Both the position numbers and the translations under genes were made by a program. A stretch of DNA of 64,000 nt, taken from NCBI GenBank assembly GCA_026996295.1, contig JALWLL010000014.1:1-64000 (forward strand), written 5' to 3'. The notes under the pieces were generated by a model. That model made no database searches, was not told where the DNA came from, and was given only the letters and a program-made list of their open reading frames with translations. The DNA comes from Sulfurimonas sp. (GTDB lineage: Bacteria > Campylobacterota > Campylobacteria > Campylobacterales > Sulfurimonadaceae). Below, piece after piece: positions 10,941 through 23,052 of this stretch; position 1 is the stretch's first letter; each line of letters begins with the position of its first letter.

Positions 10941-11909
10941 ATGTTTCATACAATTTTGCAAAATATAGATCTGATTGAGAACAATCAAGATAAAATCTTA
11001 GATTCATGGATGCATCATGAAATTGTCAATCAGACACTGAGAAAAAACGGTTTTGAGGTAACTTTTTTCAAAGAGAAGTTTGCTTCTAAAGTTTTAGAAT
11101 TTGCGATCAGCGTAGTTAAATCTGAAAATAAACTTGGAAGCTGCCCGGTTATAGGGGTTATGTTACTTTTATTTAAAAAGAAAAATATTCCTCTCTCAGA
11201 TATTTTTATGATCTGTGTTCATCTTAAAAATACACTGTTGACCTTTATGCATAAAAAAGCACTTTTAGATGAGGCTATGATCGAAGAGATCGCTTTACTG
11301 ATGGATCATAACTTCAATGAGATTATCGATGAGTATGTCGCATTGTATTATAAAGACATACGAATACCCTCTAATATCAGTGCAAAAGAGGAGAATAAGA
11401 AGGAACATACCAATACCAAAAATATTCTGGTTTCAAATACACTCCAAACAACATCTGCACAAGATTATCTTCTAGAAGTAGATCTCGATATGGAAATTAT
11501 CCAAGAACTTGATGAACTTGAATCAGATACCTTAGATGCTATTGATGCAGAAAAAGAGATAACTCAAAACTCTCTTTTGGAGTCTGCCAACCTGTTTGAA
11601 AAATACGCAAAAGTTTTAAAAATGCTGTATGAATTTGATGAACTTTCATACACTTTGACAATACTTAAAGATCTTCTCACTACAACAGCTCTGGAAACTA
11701 TTGACAAGAGTATGCTAAACATGATCTCTATTTATTTAAAGGCAATTATCAGTGATCTGCAAAGTTGGAGAATGGGCATATTTATCACACAAGAAGTTGA
11801 AGATATCCACTATCTTGATAAAACTCTGATGAGCAGTATTGCACAGCTTAAAGTGCTGTTATTACCTAAAGAAAAGTGTAGCGATGAAGATGAGATAGAG
11901 TTTTTTTAA
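10941..11909 (+). CDS. Helical protein of unknown function (possible sensor-like N-terminal domain)
   Basis: 322 aa ORF, helix-rich, no enzymatic motif recognised. Confidence 0.6.
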   Translation: MFHTILQNIDLIENNQDKILDSWMHHEIVNQTLRKNGFEVTFFKEKFASKVLEFAISVVKSENKLGSCPVIGVMLLLFKKKNIPLSDIFMICVHLKNTLLTFMHKKALLDEAMIEEIALLMDHNFNEIIDEYVALYYKDIRIPSNISAKEENKKEHTNTKNILVSNTLQTTSAQDYLLEVDLDMEIIQELDELESDTLDAIDAEKEITQNSLLESANLFEKYAKVLKMLYEFDELSYTLTILKDLLTTTALETIDKSMLNMISIYLKAIISDLQSWRMGIFITQEVEDIHYLDKTLMSSIAQLKVLLLPKEKCSDEDEIEFF

Positions 11910-11917
11910 ACTCTATC
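11894..11917. terminator. Bidirectional terminator-like hairpin overlapping both stop codons
   Basis: GATAGAGTTT-TTTT-AAACTCTATC, 10-bp perfect stem between convergent ORFs ending at 11909 and 11913. Confidence 0.7.
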
Positions 11918-13262
11918 TTTGTGCTTCTTTTAAGGAGTCTGCAATTAAAAATGCAAGCTCTAAAGCCTGGTCTGCATTTAAACGCGGATCACAATGTGTA
12001 TGATAACGTGAGCTCAGATCCTCTTCTGTTACGGTAAATGTTCCACCTATGCACTCTGTTACATTTTTACCTGTCATTTCAAGATGAACACCACCGCCAA
12101 ACGTTCCCTCAGCACGATGTACTTGGAAGAACTGTTTCATTTCTCTAAGAATTGCATCGACAGGACGTGTTTTATAGTTGTTTGAAGATTTTATGGTATT
12201 GCCGTGCATCGGATCACACGACCATACAACTTTCATACCTTCACGTTCAATAGCGCGGATCAGTTTTGGCATCCCCTCTCCCACTTTATCTGCACCCATT
12301 CTCACGATAATATTGAGACGTCCGGCTTCATTTTCAGGGTTTAAAGTCTGCGCAAGTCTTACAAGATCTTCAGGATCCATCGTTGGGCCTGCTTTTACAC
12401 CGATAGGATTTTTTACACCGCGTAAGAACTCAACATGTGCACCATCGAGTTGACGTGTTCTGTCACCTATCCATAGCATATGAGCAGATGTATCATACCA
12501 GTCACCTGTGATAGAGTCTTTTCTTGTGAATGCTTCTTCATACGGAAGAAGTAATGCTTCATGTGAAGTATAAAAATCTGTTTCACGCAAAGTTCTGTAT
12601 GTTTTAGAGGTCACCCCACACGCTTCCATGAAAGTCAATGATCTGTCTATATCCTCTGCAAGTTTCTCATATTTTTTACTCACTTCACTTTGGTGTGCAA
12701 AATCGAGTGTCCATTTATGAACCTGATGTAGATCGGCCAAACCTCCCGATGCAAATGCACGAAGCAAATTTTGCGTAGCAGCTGCCTGATTGTAAGCTTT
12801 TATCATACGCTCAGGATCAGGAACGCGCGCTTCTTTTGTAAACTCAACACCGTTGATGATATCTCCACGGTACGAATCGAGTGTCACATCACCCAAAGTT
12901 TCAGTGTTGCTTGAGCGTGGTTTTGCAAACTGACCGCCTAAACGACCAACTTTAACAACCGGAAGTCCTCCGGCATAGGTCATCACCACAGCCATCTGCA
13001 TAAGCGCTTTGAAGGTATCACGAATATTATCAGCATGAAACTCACTAAAACTCTCAGCACAATCTCCACCCTGAAGTAAAAATGCACGCCCCTGCGCGAC
13101 ATTACCCAATTGATTTTTAAGTGTGCGGGCTTCTCCTGCAAAAACAAGTGGAGGATAGTTTTTTAACTCCGAAAGAACACTCTTGAGCTTTTCTTCGTTG
13201 GGGTAAGTTGGTTGTTGTAAAATTGGTTTTTCTCTCCAACTTGTTGGACTCCAAATACTCAT
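11913..13262 (-). CDS. 3-deoxy-7-phosphoheptulonate synthase, class II
   Basis: [41 protein letters not shown], typical class II (AroA-II) DAHP synthase. Confidence 0.95.
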   Translation of the reverse strand: MSIWSPTSWREKPILQQPTYPNEEKLKSVLSELKNYPPLVFAGEARTLKNQLGNVAQGRAFLLQGGDCAESFSEFHADNIRDTFKALMQMAVVMTYAGGLPVVKVGRLGGQFAKPRSSNTETLGDVTLDSYRGDIINGVEFTKEARVPDPERMIKAYNQAAATQNLLRAFASGGLADLHQVHKWTLDFAHQSEVSKKYEKLAEDIDRSLTFMEACGVTSKTYRTLRETDFYTSHEALLLPYEEAFTRKDSITGDWYDTSAHMLWIGDRTRQLDGAHVEFLRGVKNPIGVKAGPTMDPEDLVRLAQTLNPENEAGRLNIIVRMGADKVGEGMPKLIRAIEREGMKVVWSCDPMHGNTIKSSNNYKTRPVDAILREMKQFFQVHRAEGTFGGGVHLEMTGKNVTECIGGTFTVTEEDLSSRYHTHCDPRLNADQALELAFLIADSLKEAQR

Positions 13263-13438
13263 AATAAAACCTTAATATATATAATTTTCAGAATTTTACA
13301 TAAATATACCTAAAACTGCTCTGATTAAGCATAAATATCTTAAAGATCTCCTAGCACTTTCTTATATTTAAAACCTGCAAAAGCTTTTTTTATGCTTAAA
13401 TATGTATAATAGCGAAATATTTTTTAGGAAGTCACACC

Positions 13439-14362
13439 ATGCAAAATGATGATTTAAGATCTCTTGTAAATAGCATATGTAACAATTTACTTGAACAGGT
13501 AGATGCGCATGAGGATACAACTAAAGAGCAGATTGTTAACTATTTACGGGAATCTGCCAATATCATCTCAAGTATCAAACATAGTGATGTTACTTCTATA
13601 CACAATGCAAAACTGGTATTTTCAGATGCATACAAAGATGTTGCCAAGGCAAGTTTACTTTCATATGAACATACAAATGAGAAGTTTGAAGAGCTTACTT
13701 ATTTACATGAACAGACACTCAAACACTGTATCGAAAAACAGAGTGATCTTCCAAGTATCGCAAAAACACTTGATAGTATCCACACTCAAATGCTTGATGA
13801 GATAAAAAAAGCAAACGGAACTATTGCACAGCTTACAGAACAGGTAAAAACTTTAGAAGTCAAATCAAACATTGACTCACTTACTAAAGTTTTTAACAGA
13901 CGTGCCCTTACAAGCCACCTTAACGATATCTGTAGCAAAAAAATTGCTCCTGAAAACTTTCACCTGCTTATTATAGATATTGATGATTTTAAAAAAATAA
14001 ATGATAAATATGGGCACATAGCAGGAGACAAAGTGCTAATTTTTATAGCTAACATTATGCGAAAGACTCTAAGAGACGGAGACAAGATCTTTAGGTATGG
14101 CGGTGAAGAGTTTGTTGTGATTTTAAACCGTATCAACACGAAAGACTGCCTTCGCATCACCCAAAGACTTCTCAAAATAGTCAGCGAGAACAAACTGATC
14201 TACAAAAATGAGAGTCTCAATGTAACAATGAGCGCAGGGAGCACTCTTTTAGTTGATACAGATACCCCTGACTCGCTCATAGCCAGAGCTGATACAGCTT
14301 TATACAAAGCAAAACAGAATGGTAAAAATCAAATTTTTTCGGAAAATGCACATGGAATTTAA
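13439..14362 (+). CDS. GGDEF diguanylate cyclase
   Basis: YGGEEF active site with RDGD (RxxD) five residues upstream, as in an I-site. Confidence 0.9.
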   Translation: MQNDDLRSLVNSICNNLLEQVDAHEDTTKEQIVNYLRESANIISSIKHSDVTSIHNAKLVFSDAYKDVAKASLLSYEHTNEKFEELTYLHEQTLKHCIEKQSDLPSIAKTLDSIHTQMLDEIKKANGTIAQLTEQVKTLEVKSNIDSLTKVFNRRALTSHLNDICSKKIAPENFHLLIIDIDDFKKINDKYGHIAGDKVLIFIANIMRKTLRDGDKIFRYGGEEFVVILNRINTKDCLRITQRLLKIVSENKLIYKNESLNVTMSAGSTLLVDTDTPDSLIARADTALYKAKQNGKNQIFSENAHGI

Positions 14363-15017
14363 TTACTTCGACATCGTAGCTTCAATCATAATCCTACTTT
14401 TAGGATTAAAGGGGATCATCAACGGTTTTTTTAAAGAGGTCTTTGGGCTCATAGGTATTATCGGTGGTATTTTTATCGCCTCACGCGTAGGAGATGAAGT
14501 TGGGCAATACCTAAGTGAACTTATATTTAAGTTTGAGAGCAATGCTGCCATCAGCTTCACAGGTTTTTTAGCCACATTAGCCCTCTTTTGGTTTTTTATG
14601 ATCGCTGTAGGCTTTGGTTTTAAAAAGCTCTCATCCATGAGTGGACTCGGACCTGTTGATAAAATACTCGGTTTCATATTTGGTGCAGGTAAGTTCTTTT
14701 TAATCGCAGCGGTTATTGCCTATGCGATCTATAATATCAAAGCGATCAGAACAACTATAGATGAAAGTATGGATAATAGCATCTTATTCCCGATTCTTGT
14801 CAAAACAGGCGGCTACATAATGAAGCTTGACCCTGTAGAGATATCCACAGAGCTTAATACAACCATGAGCGAGAATGCTGCAGCTATGCAAAATCAGATC
14901 AATGAGACTATCAACAACTCAACACTTAAGATAGTTGAAGAAGCAAAAGAGAAGATCAAACAAAGTATGCCAGATATAACAAAAGAGATAAATGTCACAC
15001 GAGAGGAGAGTCAGTAA
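14352..15017 (+). CDS. CvpA family membrane protein
   Basis: MEFNYFDIVASIIILLLGLKGIINGFFKEVFGLIGIIGGIFIA; start at 14352, overlapping the GGDEF gene end. Confidence 0.85.
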   Translation: MEFNYFDIVASIIILLLGLKGIINGFFKEVFGLIGIIGGIFIASRVGDEVGQYLSELIFKFESNAAISFTGFLATLALFWFFMIAVGFGFKKLSSMSGLGPVDKILGFIFGAGKFFLIAAVIAYAIYNIKAIRTTIDESMDNSILFPILVKTGGYIMKLDPVEISTELNTTMSENAAAMQNQINETINNSTLKIVEEAKEKIKQSMPDITKEINVTREESQ

Positions 15018-15018
15018 C

Positions 15019-15498
15019 ATGCCTGATATAACGACTGATTTTAACGCCAGAACAGTTGAGTACAAACAACTTTTAAGCGATTTCAAATCACTTCTTAAAA
15101 AGAATAATTTAAAATTTACCATACAAAGAGAAGTGATTTTAGAAACACTCTATAACTCAGATGAACACCTCACTCCGGAGTCCCTCCATCATCTCATTCA
15201 AGAGAAATACCCTGACCTTAAAACAGGTATCGCTACAGTTTATAGAACACTTGCTCTTTTAGAAGACTCAAGTATGGTCACATCTCTCTCATTTGGTGCT
15301 CAAGGGAAAAAGTATGAGCTTGGTGCAAAAAACCACCATGACCATATGATATGCACAGAGTGTGGCAATATCACAGAATTTGTTGATGAGCAGATCGAAG
15401 AGAGACAACACAAAATCGCAGATGAGCTCGGTTTTAAGATGAGTGATCACTCTATGCAGATATATGGCGTTTGTAAAAAATGTCAAACACAACAATAA
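15019..15498 (+). CDS. fur: Fur family transcriptional regulator
   Basis: FTIQREVILETLYNSDEHLTPESLHHLIQ...GIATVYRTLALLE...HHDHMICTECGNITEF. Confidence 0.9.
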   Translation: MPDITTDFNARTVEYKQLLSDFKSLLKKNNLKFTIQREVILETLYNSDEHLTPESLHHLIQEKYPDLKTGIATVYRTLALLEDSSMVTSLSFGAQGKKYELGAKNHHDHMICTECGNITEFVDEQIEERQHKIADELGFKMSDHSMQIYGVCKKCQTQQ

Positions 15499-15514
15499 AA
15501 TGAAGGAACTATAA

Positions 15515-17026
15515 TTGGCTTTTGAAAATAAATTTATACAACAAAGAATTGAAAAAGCAGAGCTTCTGAGAAAAGAGGGGATCAACCCTTATTCCAATGA
15601 CTCTCAAAGAAATACTACAATAGAAAAATACTTAAATGTAAACTCAGATATTGAAGAAAAAGAGGATAAACGTGATGAAAATCGCCACTATACAGTGAGT
15701 GGACGTATCAAACTCTTTAGAATCATGGGTAAAGCCAGCTTCATCAAGATAGAAGATGAAAGCGGTATGTTACAAATCTATGTTGCACGTGACAATCTAC
15801 CTGAAGGTTTTTATAACAATATTTTTAAAAAGAACATAGAGGTCGGTGATATAGTAGAAGTGAGTGGCTACCCTTTTGTAACCGGCAAGGGAGAGCTTTC
15901 ACTTCATGCCAATAATGTAAAACTTTTAACAAAAGCGATTGCTCCTCTTCCGGAAAAGTTTCATGGTGTTACAGACAAAGAGATCCGTTACAGAAAAAGA
16001 TATCTTGATCTTATTATGAATTCAGAAGTGAGAAAAACATTTCAGATACGCTCTCGTGTTATATCGCTTACGAGACGTTTTTTCGAAGACAAAGGATTCT
16101 TGGAAGTTGAAACACCTATGATGCACCCTATTGCAGGTGGAGCAAATGCAAAACCATTTGTTACACACCATAATGCTTTGGGAATTGACAGATATTTAAG
16201 AATCGCTCCCGAGCTTTACCTCAAACGTCTTATAGTGGGTGGTTTTGAAGCTGTTTTTGAGATCAACCGTAACTTTAGAAATGAGGGGATGGATGCTACA
16301 CATAACCCTGAATTTACTTCGATAGAGTTCTATTGGGCATATAAAACATATAAGGATCTTATAGAGATCACAAAAGAATATTTCCAGTACCTTTTTGAGC
16401 ATCTCAATCTCCCTGTATTGCTTCCATATGGTGATTTGGAAGTAAATTTTGAAAACTTCCAAGAGATTCCCCTCATTAAATCGCTCAGTACTATCGGCGG
16501 TGTACCTGAAGAGATTGTACACGACAAAGAAAAAATCATAGAGTTTTTAAGCTCTCAAAATATCACTATCAAGCCTGGTATGAACCTTGGACAGCTTCAA
16601 GGGGAACTTTTTGACGAATTTGTTGAAGAGAAACTGATTGACCCGACTTTCATCACTGAGTACCCTGTAGAGATCTCACCTCTTGCAAGAAGAAATGATG
16701 AAAACCCTGCTATCACTGAAAGGTTTGAGCTTTTTATTGCCGGTCGTGAGATCGCCAATGCATTTTCGGAGTTAAATGATCCACTGGATCAATATGAAAG
16801 ATTTAAAGGGCAAGTCGATGCAAAAGAAGCAGGAGATGACGAAGCACATGAGATGGATGAAGATTTCATAGATGCTCTCAGCTATGGAATGGCTCCAACC
16901 GCAGGACAAGGGATAGGGATAGACAGACTTGTTATGCTTCTTACAAATGAACACAGCATACGTGATGTACTACTGTTTCCGGCGATGAAACCTCTACACA
17001 GCGAAGAAAAAAATCTCGAAGAATAA
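15515..17026 (+). CDS. lysS: Lysyl-tRNA synthetase class II
   Basis: [47 protein letters not shown]. Confidence 0.97.
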   Translation: MAFENKFIQQRIEKAELLRKEGINPYSNDSQRNTTIEKYLNVNSDIEEKEDKRDENRHYTVSGRIKLFRIMGKASFIKIEDESGMLQIYVARDNLPEGFYNNIFKKNIEVGDIVEVSGYPFVTGKGELSLHANNVKLLTKAIAPLPEKFHGVTDKEIRYRKRYLDLIMNSEVRKTFQIRSRVISLTRRFFEDKGFLEVETPMMHPIAGGANAKPFVTHHNALGIDRYLRIAPELYLKRLIVGGFEAVFEINRNFRNEGMDATHNPEFTSIEFYWAYKTYKDLIEITKEYFQYLFEHLNLPVLLPYGDLEVNFENFQEIPLIKSLSTIGGVPEEIVHDKEKIIEFLSSQNITIKPGMNLGQLQGELFDEFVEEKLIDPTFITEYPVEISPLARRNDENPAITERFELFIAGREIANAFSELNDPLDQYERFKGQVDAKEAGDDEAHEMDEDFIDALSYGMAPTAGQGIGIDRLVMLLTNEHSIRDVLLFPAMKPLHSEEKNLEE

Positions 17027-17089
17027 TTCTGTTTATTATGGGAGCTAGCCACGAAACGGCAGAGCTCTCGCTCATATAAAAGGTTATAA

Positions 17090-18991
17090 ATGTACAAACA
17101 ATTCAGTTTATTATTATCTTTTGCTACGGCTACACTTCTCTTAAGCGCCTGTGCTGCAAAAACACCAAGCAACATTGTAAAAATAGAGCAGGACAAACAC
17201 AAAAATCTTAAAAAGAACATCAAAATCACCAACACTTCCAATGCCTATGAAGCATATATAAATGATGACTATGAATTACAATACTTATGCTACAGGGGAG
17301 ATACAAACAAATGCAATTACAAACGAGAAGATCTCACTTTTTGGGTCAATGACAAAGGATACTATCCACCCATAGCACCGTCAACTTCAGGCGTACAGTG
17401 TGGGGTAGGAAGCTTATTTGGTTGGTTAGCTATTTTTCCGATGAAACCCTTTGCAGTACAAAACTATACAAAACGAAATGCTAAGATCTGCAATAATACA
17501 TTTACGACACTCGATAGCACACAAATTGGAATAAGATTTTTCTTTGGACTTATAACCTTCATGACACCCTTTGTCTCCGGAGGAACACTCCATACTGTCA
17601 AATTTGACAAAGAGGAGTTTACAGAAGCTGTCTATGTGAGTAACATAGAGAGTTTTCGCACAAAACTCTTTGAACTTACTTCATCGTTTAATATTGAAGG
17701 GGGCTTTGATATCATCTACCTCGAAGAGGGTGATATATACGATAATCTGGAAGAAAAATATGAACAACTTCTCAATGATACATCAAAAAAAGCAGGTATT
17801 ATCTTTTTAGAAAAAGAGAGCAACAAACTTCTAGCGATCAATGTTTTCAACAGATATAACGACAAAGATCTTATTACATCCATCTCTTTACAGATTCAGG
17901 ATCTTCTCAAAGATATTGCAAAAAATGATCACTATACGCTCTCTTATGATGATATAAGCCCTTATATTCCACCGGAAGTGAAACTTCCAAAGATCCCACC
18001 GGTGCCGACTCTACAAAAAGATGAGTTTGAGACAAAAGCAGAATTTGATCAAAGAGTCCAAGATGCCGTTGCATCAAGAGAAGAGCTCATCAGAGAGCTA
18101 CAAAGAAAATACTCACTGGATGTTTATGAAAGAAATACCTACATTGACAACCTTCAAAAATCTTATGAGCTCTACCTCAAGCAAACAGCCCAAAATAAGA
18201 ACAACATACGCAAAGAGCTAGAGGACTCTTTAGCTGTGCTCTCTAAAGTGTTATTTATGGAAAATGTATCAGGTTATGAAGCAAAAAACTTTAAATATGA
18301 TGCCGAAACTCAGAAGTTATACTTTAGTATATATTCACAAAGCAGAGGGTTTGAGCAAGAGGTCGTAGCTTCTGTACCTGCATCAACAGCTAGAAAAATA
18401 AAACATCAAAAAAGTTTTAAAATCATCCCAAACATTGATGCAAATGACAACAAGATCTCCCTGCTTGGTTTTGAGATACTTGAGACAAATTCCAATGAAA
18501 GCTTTCAAACTGCTTATACAAATATAGACTATAAACCCCAACAAATGAAAGTCTCAGTCCTTAGCAATAAAGAAACTATTGATAAAAAGCTCTCTAAGTA
18601 TTTTAAAAAATATAAGCAAAAAGAGAACCCGATTGTAGATACTTCCAACAAAGAGATCTGGTATGTTGATATAGCCAAAAGCATTCATGCCAAAGTTCCA
18701 AAATGGTTTAGCAACCCAACCTCTAAGAACAAAATCATCGGCTACGGTGAAGGAAAAACCCTACAAGAAGCCAAGGCAAACGCCAGAGCTGATCTTTCAT
18801 TTATGGTCAAAGTAAAAGTCAACACAACCTTTGAAAATACAAACAGTATAAACAACTTCAAAAGCTTTAATGAAGTCAAAGAGCAAACACAACAATCATC
18901 CGATATTGAATTGAGTTATAACGATTATCAAGTCTATAAACAGGACAATGTTGACAATAGATGGTATGTCGGACTTGAATATATAAAATAA
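17090..18991 (+). CDS. Lipoprotein with C-terminal LPP20-like domain
   Basis: Lipobox LSAC; C-terminal VPKWFSNP...IIGYGEGKTLQEAKANARADL. Confidence 0.7.
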   Translation: MYKQFSLLLSFATATLLLSACAAKTPSNIVKIEQDKHKNLKKNIKITNTSNAYEAYINDDYELQYLCYRGDTNKCNYKREDLTFWVNDKGYYPPIAPSTSGVQCGVGSLFGWLAIFPMKPFAVQNYTKRNAKICNNTFTTLDSTQIGIRFFFGLITFMTPFVSGGTLHTVKFDKEEFTEAVYVSNIESFRTKLFELTSSFNIEGGFDIIYLEEGDIYDNLEEKYEQLLNDTSKKAGIIFLEKESNKLLAINVFNRYNDKDLITSISLQIQDLLKDIAKNDHYTLSYDDISPYIPPEVKLPKIPPVPTLQKDEFETKAEFDQRVQDAVASREELIRELQRKYSLDVYERNTYIDNLQKSYELYLKQTAQNKNNIRKELEDSLAVLSKVLFMENVSGYEAKNFKYDAETQKLYFSIYSQSRGFEQEVVASVPASTARKIKHQKSFKIIPNIDANDNKISLLGFEILETNSNESFQTAYTNIDYKPQQMKVSVLSNKETIDKKLSKYFKKYKQKENPIVDTSNKEIWYVDIAKSIHAKVPKWFSNPTSKNKIIGYGEGKTLQEAKANARADLSFMVKVKVNTTFENTNSINNFKSFNEVKEQTQQSSDIELSYNDYQVYKQDNVDNRWYVGLEYIK

Positions 18992-19057
18992 TTATTCAGT
19001 CTTTTATTATCAAATTTTTAGTATAATCTCCGCAATTTTAACAAGGAATTTTATACT

Positions 19058-20305
19058 ATGAGTTTTTTAAAAGAGTACGACAGCGAAATTTACGACTTAT
19101 GTGAAAAAGAGCTTGAGCGCCAAACAGACCACTTGGAGATGATCGCATCTGAAAACTTCACACTTCCGGCAGTTATGGAAGCTATGGGAAGTGTATTTAC
19201 AAACAAATATGCTGAGGGTTATCCTGGCAAACGCTACTATGGTGGCTGTGAATACGCTGATGGTGTTGAACAATTGGCAATCGACAGAGCTTGCGAACTT
19301 TTTGGATGTAAATATGCAAATGTACAGCCACACTCTGGAAGTCAGGCAAACGGAGCTGTGTATGCCGGTCTTTTAAAAGCGGGTGATAAACTTTTAGGAA
19401 TGGATCTCAGCCACGGTGGTCACTTAACACACGGTTCCAAACCTAGCTTCTCAGGGAAAAACTACCACTCTTTTACCTATGGTGTTGAGCTTGACGGTCG
19501 CATCAACTATGACAGAGTTATGGACATCGCTAAAATCGTTCAACCTAAGATTATTGTATGTGGTGCATCTGCATACGCTCGTGAGATCGACTTTAAACGC
19601 TTCCGTGAGATAGCTGATGAAGTCGGTGCGATTTTATTTGCCGACATTGCACACATTGCAGGTCTTGTAGCGGCAGGTGAGCACCCTAGCCCATTCCCTT
19701 ATGCAGATGTTGTAACAACTACAACGCATAAAACATTGGCAGGTCCTCGCGGTGGTCTTATCCTGACAAATGATGAAGATATCGCTAAAAAAATGAACTC
19801 TGCGATCTTCCCTGCACTTCAAGGTGGACCACTTGTTCACGTCATCGCGGCAAAAGCGGTAGGCTTCAAGTACAACCTAAGTCCTGAGTGGAAAGAGTAT
19901 GCCAAGCAGGTCAAAGCAAATGCAAAAGTTCTTGGTGAAGTTTTTGTAAAACGTGGATACAACGTAGTAAGTGGCGGAACAGACAATCACCTTATCCTTG
20001 TAAGTTTTGTTGGCACAGATATCTCCGGAAAAGATGCTGATGCAGCGCTTGGCAATGCCGGTATCACTATCAATAAAAACACAGTTCCGGGTGAGACAAG
20101 AAGCCCATTTGTAACTTCGGGTATTCGTGTCGGTTCAGCTGCACTGACAAGCCGCGGTATGAAAGAAAAAGAGTTTGAACTTATCGCAAACAAAATGGCC
20201 GATGTCCTTGATGATATCAACAATACTGAACTTCAAGCAAGCATAAAAGAGGAACTCAAAGAGCTGGCTCAAAACTTTGTAATTTACAACCAAGCAACAT
20301 ACTAA
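19058..20305 (+). CDS. glyA: Serine hydroxymethyltransferase
   Basis: [58 protein letters not shown]. Confidence 0.98.
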   Translation: MSFLKEYDSEIYDLCEKELERQTDHLEMIASENFTLPAVMEAMGSVFTNKYAEGYPGKRYYGGCEYADGVEQLAIDRACELFGCKYANVQPHSGSQANGAVYAGLLKAGDKLLGMDLSHGGHLTHGSKPSFSGKNYHSFTYGVELDGRINYDRVMDIAKIVQPKIIVCGASAYAREIDFKRFREIADEVGAILFADIAHIAGLVAAGEHPSPFPYADVVTTTTHKTLAGPRGGLILTNDEDIAKKMNSAIFPALQGGPLVHVIAAKAVGFKYNLSPEWKEYAKQVKANAKVLGEVFVKRGYNVVSGGTDNHLILVSFVGTDISGKDADAALGNAGITINKNTVPGETRSPFVTSGIRVGSAALTSRGMKEKEFELIANKMADVLDDINNTELQASIKEELKELAQNFVIYNQATY

Positions 20306-20312
20306 GGTAATA

Positions 20313-20858
20313 ATGATGACTGCAATGGACTTAAAACTTATCAAAATGGTGAGCGATCACTACTGGATCAAAAGAGATACGGTCGTAGAAAAATTAACCT
20401 TTAAAGGAAGAACTTTTTACAACAAATTTGAAAAGGTGCAAGCTCCATTAACGCAGTCTATTATCTCACAACATCTCAAAGGTGATATCACGGTTGCTCA
20501 TTCATTGATCAACAAACATAACAAAGTTGAAAATATTGTTATCGACTACAACGGCAGAGATCCTGAGCGCTTTTATCATAAAACACAACTTCTGTTACGC
20601 GAAGAGGGGTATATCAACTTTACCGCTTATAAAACAAAAACAGAAGGTCATCTTCATGTGTATATCCATAAGGGGCACACAACACTGCAAGAAGCGATAC
20701 AGCTTGGTAAAATGCTCTCCATGAAGCTCGCAAGCAAACAGCCAAAACAGTGGAGAATGTTCCCCAATGCCGATATGCCAAATGAGTACAATATCCTTAC
20801 CATACCTTATGAGGTATATGCAAAAGAGCGTGGAGCCTCCTGGTCCAAACATATGTAA
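20313..20858 (+). CDS. DUF1882-like protein
   Basis: 181 aa, no signal peptide; resembles the Campylobacterota DUF1882 family by eye. Confidence 0.6.
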   Translation: MMTAMDLKLIKMVSDHYWIKRDTVVEKLTFKGRTFYNKFEKVQAPLTQSIISQHLKGDITVAHSLINKHNKVENIVIDYNGRDPERFYHKTQLLLREEGYINFTAYKTKTEGHLHVYIHKGHTTLQEAIQLGKMLSMKLASKQPKQWRMFPNADMPNEYNILTIPYEVYAKERGASWSKHM

Positions 20859-20932
20859 ATCTGATCTGCCGTCTTCTTGCTAAGTTATGAGATTTTTGGT
20901 ATTATAGAACAAATAAAGTACAGGGTAGTATT

Positions 20933-21592
20933 ATGGAAGAAAAAAACGAGCTTAACGATATTATTTTAAACAAAGGTGGCAACTCTAGCAATAACAAAAA
21001 AATCATACTTGCAGTTGCAACACTCGGTATTATTTTGATAGTTGTCATTATGCTTATGAATACTCTTGCATCTAAAGGTACTGACAACTTGCCACAGGCT
21101 GTTTTACCGCCGGAACCAAAAACAAAAGTGACCCAAGAAGTTACCGAAGAGCCACTATTTGAAGAGATAGAGGTTGTTCAAGAACAAACTCAGAGTAATA
21201 GCGATCTCGATAAAATAGCTAAAAGATTAAAAAAAGAGAGCTTGGTTGAACAAGAGAGTGCTTCTCAAGAAAAAACTCCGGCAGTGTCTGTAAAAACTCC
21301 GCAAAAACCTAAAAACATAGAGAAAAAAACTGTACAAAAAACACAGACGGCTCCGGAGGTTAACGCATACTATGTACAAGTCGGTTCATTTTCAAAATAT
21401 GAGCCAAACAAAAAATTTTTACAATCTATTACCAGCAAAGGGTATAGCTATAAATACCACAAGGTCTCTGTAAACTCAAAAACACTCAACAAGGTGCTTG
21501 TTGGTCCATTTTCAAGTGAAAAAGAAGCAAGAGGCGCGCTTAAAACTATAAGAAGCAGTATTGAACCGGGTGCTTTTTTAGTAAAACTTTAA
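20933..21592 (+). CDS. SPOR domain membrane protein
   Basis: One TM helix; C-terminal YYVQVGSFSKYEPNKKFLQSI...KVLVGPFSSEKEARGAL. Confidence 0.85.
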   Translation: MEEKNELNDIILNKGGNSSNNKKIILAVATLGIILIVVIMLMNTLASKGTDNLPQAVLPPEPKTKVTQEVTEEPLFEEIEVVQEQTQSNSDLDKIAKRLKKESLVEQESASQEKTPAVSVKTPQKPKNIEKKTVQKTQTAPEVNAYYVQVGSFSKYEPNKKFLQSITSKGYSYKYHKVSVNSKTLNKVLVGPFSSEKEARGALKTIRSSIEPGAFLVKL

Positions 21593-21635
21593 TCACAAAG
21601 CTCCCTCTGGAGCAATTTTTCAACAAGGCATTATT

Positions 21636-23051
21636 TTGATATATTCTAAACAGTTTACACTTGATCAATTAGCACCTATAGCTGTATACTCAAAACTTAA
21701 GGCTCTCTTTAAAGATGAGATAACATATCTTTTTGAGAGTGCCGGCCAATCAGAAGGCAACTACAGTTTTATCTGTATAGGAGCAAGAGAAAGACTTCAG
21801 TATATTAATGATAAAACGATCTATACCGATACAGAAGGTGTGGTGCATGAAAAAGATGAAAACCCTTTTGATTTTCTCAAAGAGTACTATAAAAAGATTG
21901 ACACAAATATATACAAAGAAGCGGTAAAAGAGCTTGGTGTTGGTTATGTAGATGGCTTTATTGGCTATATCGGTTATGATATGGTTAAAGTTTTTGAGCC
22001 GAAACTGCGCGCTAGTATGGATAACTTAAAAGATGAACTTCATACTCCCGACCTTGATCTTATTCTTCCAAAAATGATCCTGGTATATTCTCATAAAAAC
22101 CATCAGATCACCCTCGTGAGTACACTTAAAGAGTTTGAAGAAAAGTTCACTTTTATTCATGATGATCTCAAAGGAAGCTATACCTATAAGCACAGGGTAT
22201 TTAATATTGGAGATGATAAGGGAAATTTTGCACACTCCAAAGAGAAGTTTTTTCAAATGATCGATGATTCAAAAGAGATGATACGAAGTGGCGATGTATT
22301 TCAGATCCTTATGACCAACCGTTTTACACGAAATATCAAAGTCGATCCTTTTAGTTTCTACCGCATACTCAGAACCAAGAACCCCTCCCCCTATATGTTT
22401 TTGATGGAATATGAAGATTTCAATATAGTCGGTTCCTCTCCGGAGGTGATGGTGCGACTTACTGACGGTGAGCTTCTTCTTCGCCCCATTGCAGGAACAC
22501 GCAAACGGGGTAAAACAAAAGAGCGTGACAAAGAGCTTGAGTGTGAGCTTCTTGCCGATCCAAAAGAGTTGGCAGAACACTTAATGCTCATCGACCTTGG
22601 ACGTAACGATGTTGGGCGTGTCGCAAAAGTGGGAAGCGTCAAAGTAGAAGATATGATGCATATTGAAAGATTCTCTCATGTGATGCACATAGTCTCCGAT
22701 GTTGTTGCCCAACTTGAAGAGGATAAAGATATGTTTGATCTCTTCATGGCAACATTTACGGCAGGGACAATGACTGGAGCACCAAAGATAAGAGCTATGG
22801 AGCTTATAGCAGAGTTTGAAGGTCTCAAACGTGGGTTTTACAGTGGAAGTATAGGCTACTTTGGATTTGATGGCAATATGGACAGTGCAATCACCATCAG
22901 AAGTGCCATGGTTAAAGAGGACAAAGTAGTTCTTCAAGCGGGTGCAGGTGTGGTTGCTGACAGTGTCAATGAGCTAGAGTACTTGGAAGTTAACAATAAA
23001 CTCGGAGCCCTTATACACTCTCTTGAAGATCTTGACAAAAAAGAGTGCTAA
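21636..23051 (+). CDS. trpE: Anthranilate synthase component I
   Basis: Chorismate-binding motifs: GSSPEVMVRL, RPIAGTRKRG, LIDLGRNDVGRV, TFTAGTMTGAPKIRAM. Confidence 0.93.
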   Translation: MIYSKQFTLDQLAPIAVYSKLKALFKDEITYLFESAGQSEGNYSFICIGARERLQYINDKTIYTDTEGVVHEKDENPFDFLKEYYKKIDTNIYKEAVKELGVGYVDGFIGYIGYDMVKVFEPKLRASMDNLKDELHTPDLDLILPKMILVYSHKNHQITLVSTLKEFEEKFTFIHDDLKGSYTYKHRVFNIGDDKGNFAHSKEKFFQMIDDSKEMIRSGDVFQILMTNRFTRNIKVDPFSFYRILRTKNPSPYMFLMEYEDFNIVGSSPEVMVRLTDGELLLRPIAGTRKRGKTKERDKELECELLADPKELAEHLMLIDLGRNDVGRVAKVGSVKVEDMMHIERFSHVMHIVSDVVAQLEEDKDMFDLFMATFTAGTMTGAPKIRAMELIAEFEGLKRGFYSGSIGYFGFDGNMDSAITIRSAMVKEDKVVLQAGAGVVADSVNELEYLEVNNKLGALIHSLEDLDKKEC

Positions 23052-23052
23052 G

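Noticed and set aside
21661-21668. TTGATCAA near the trpE start
   Set aside because: No N4 spacer and lies within the coding sequence.
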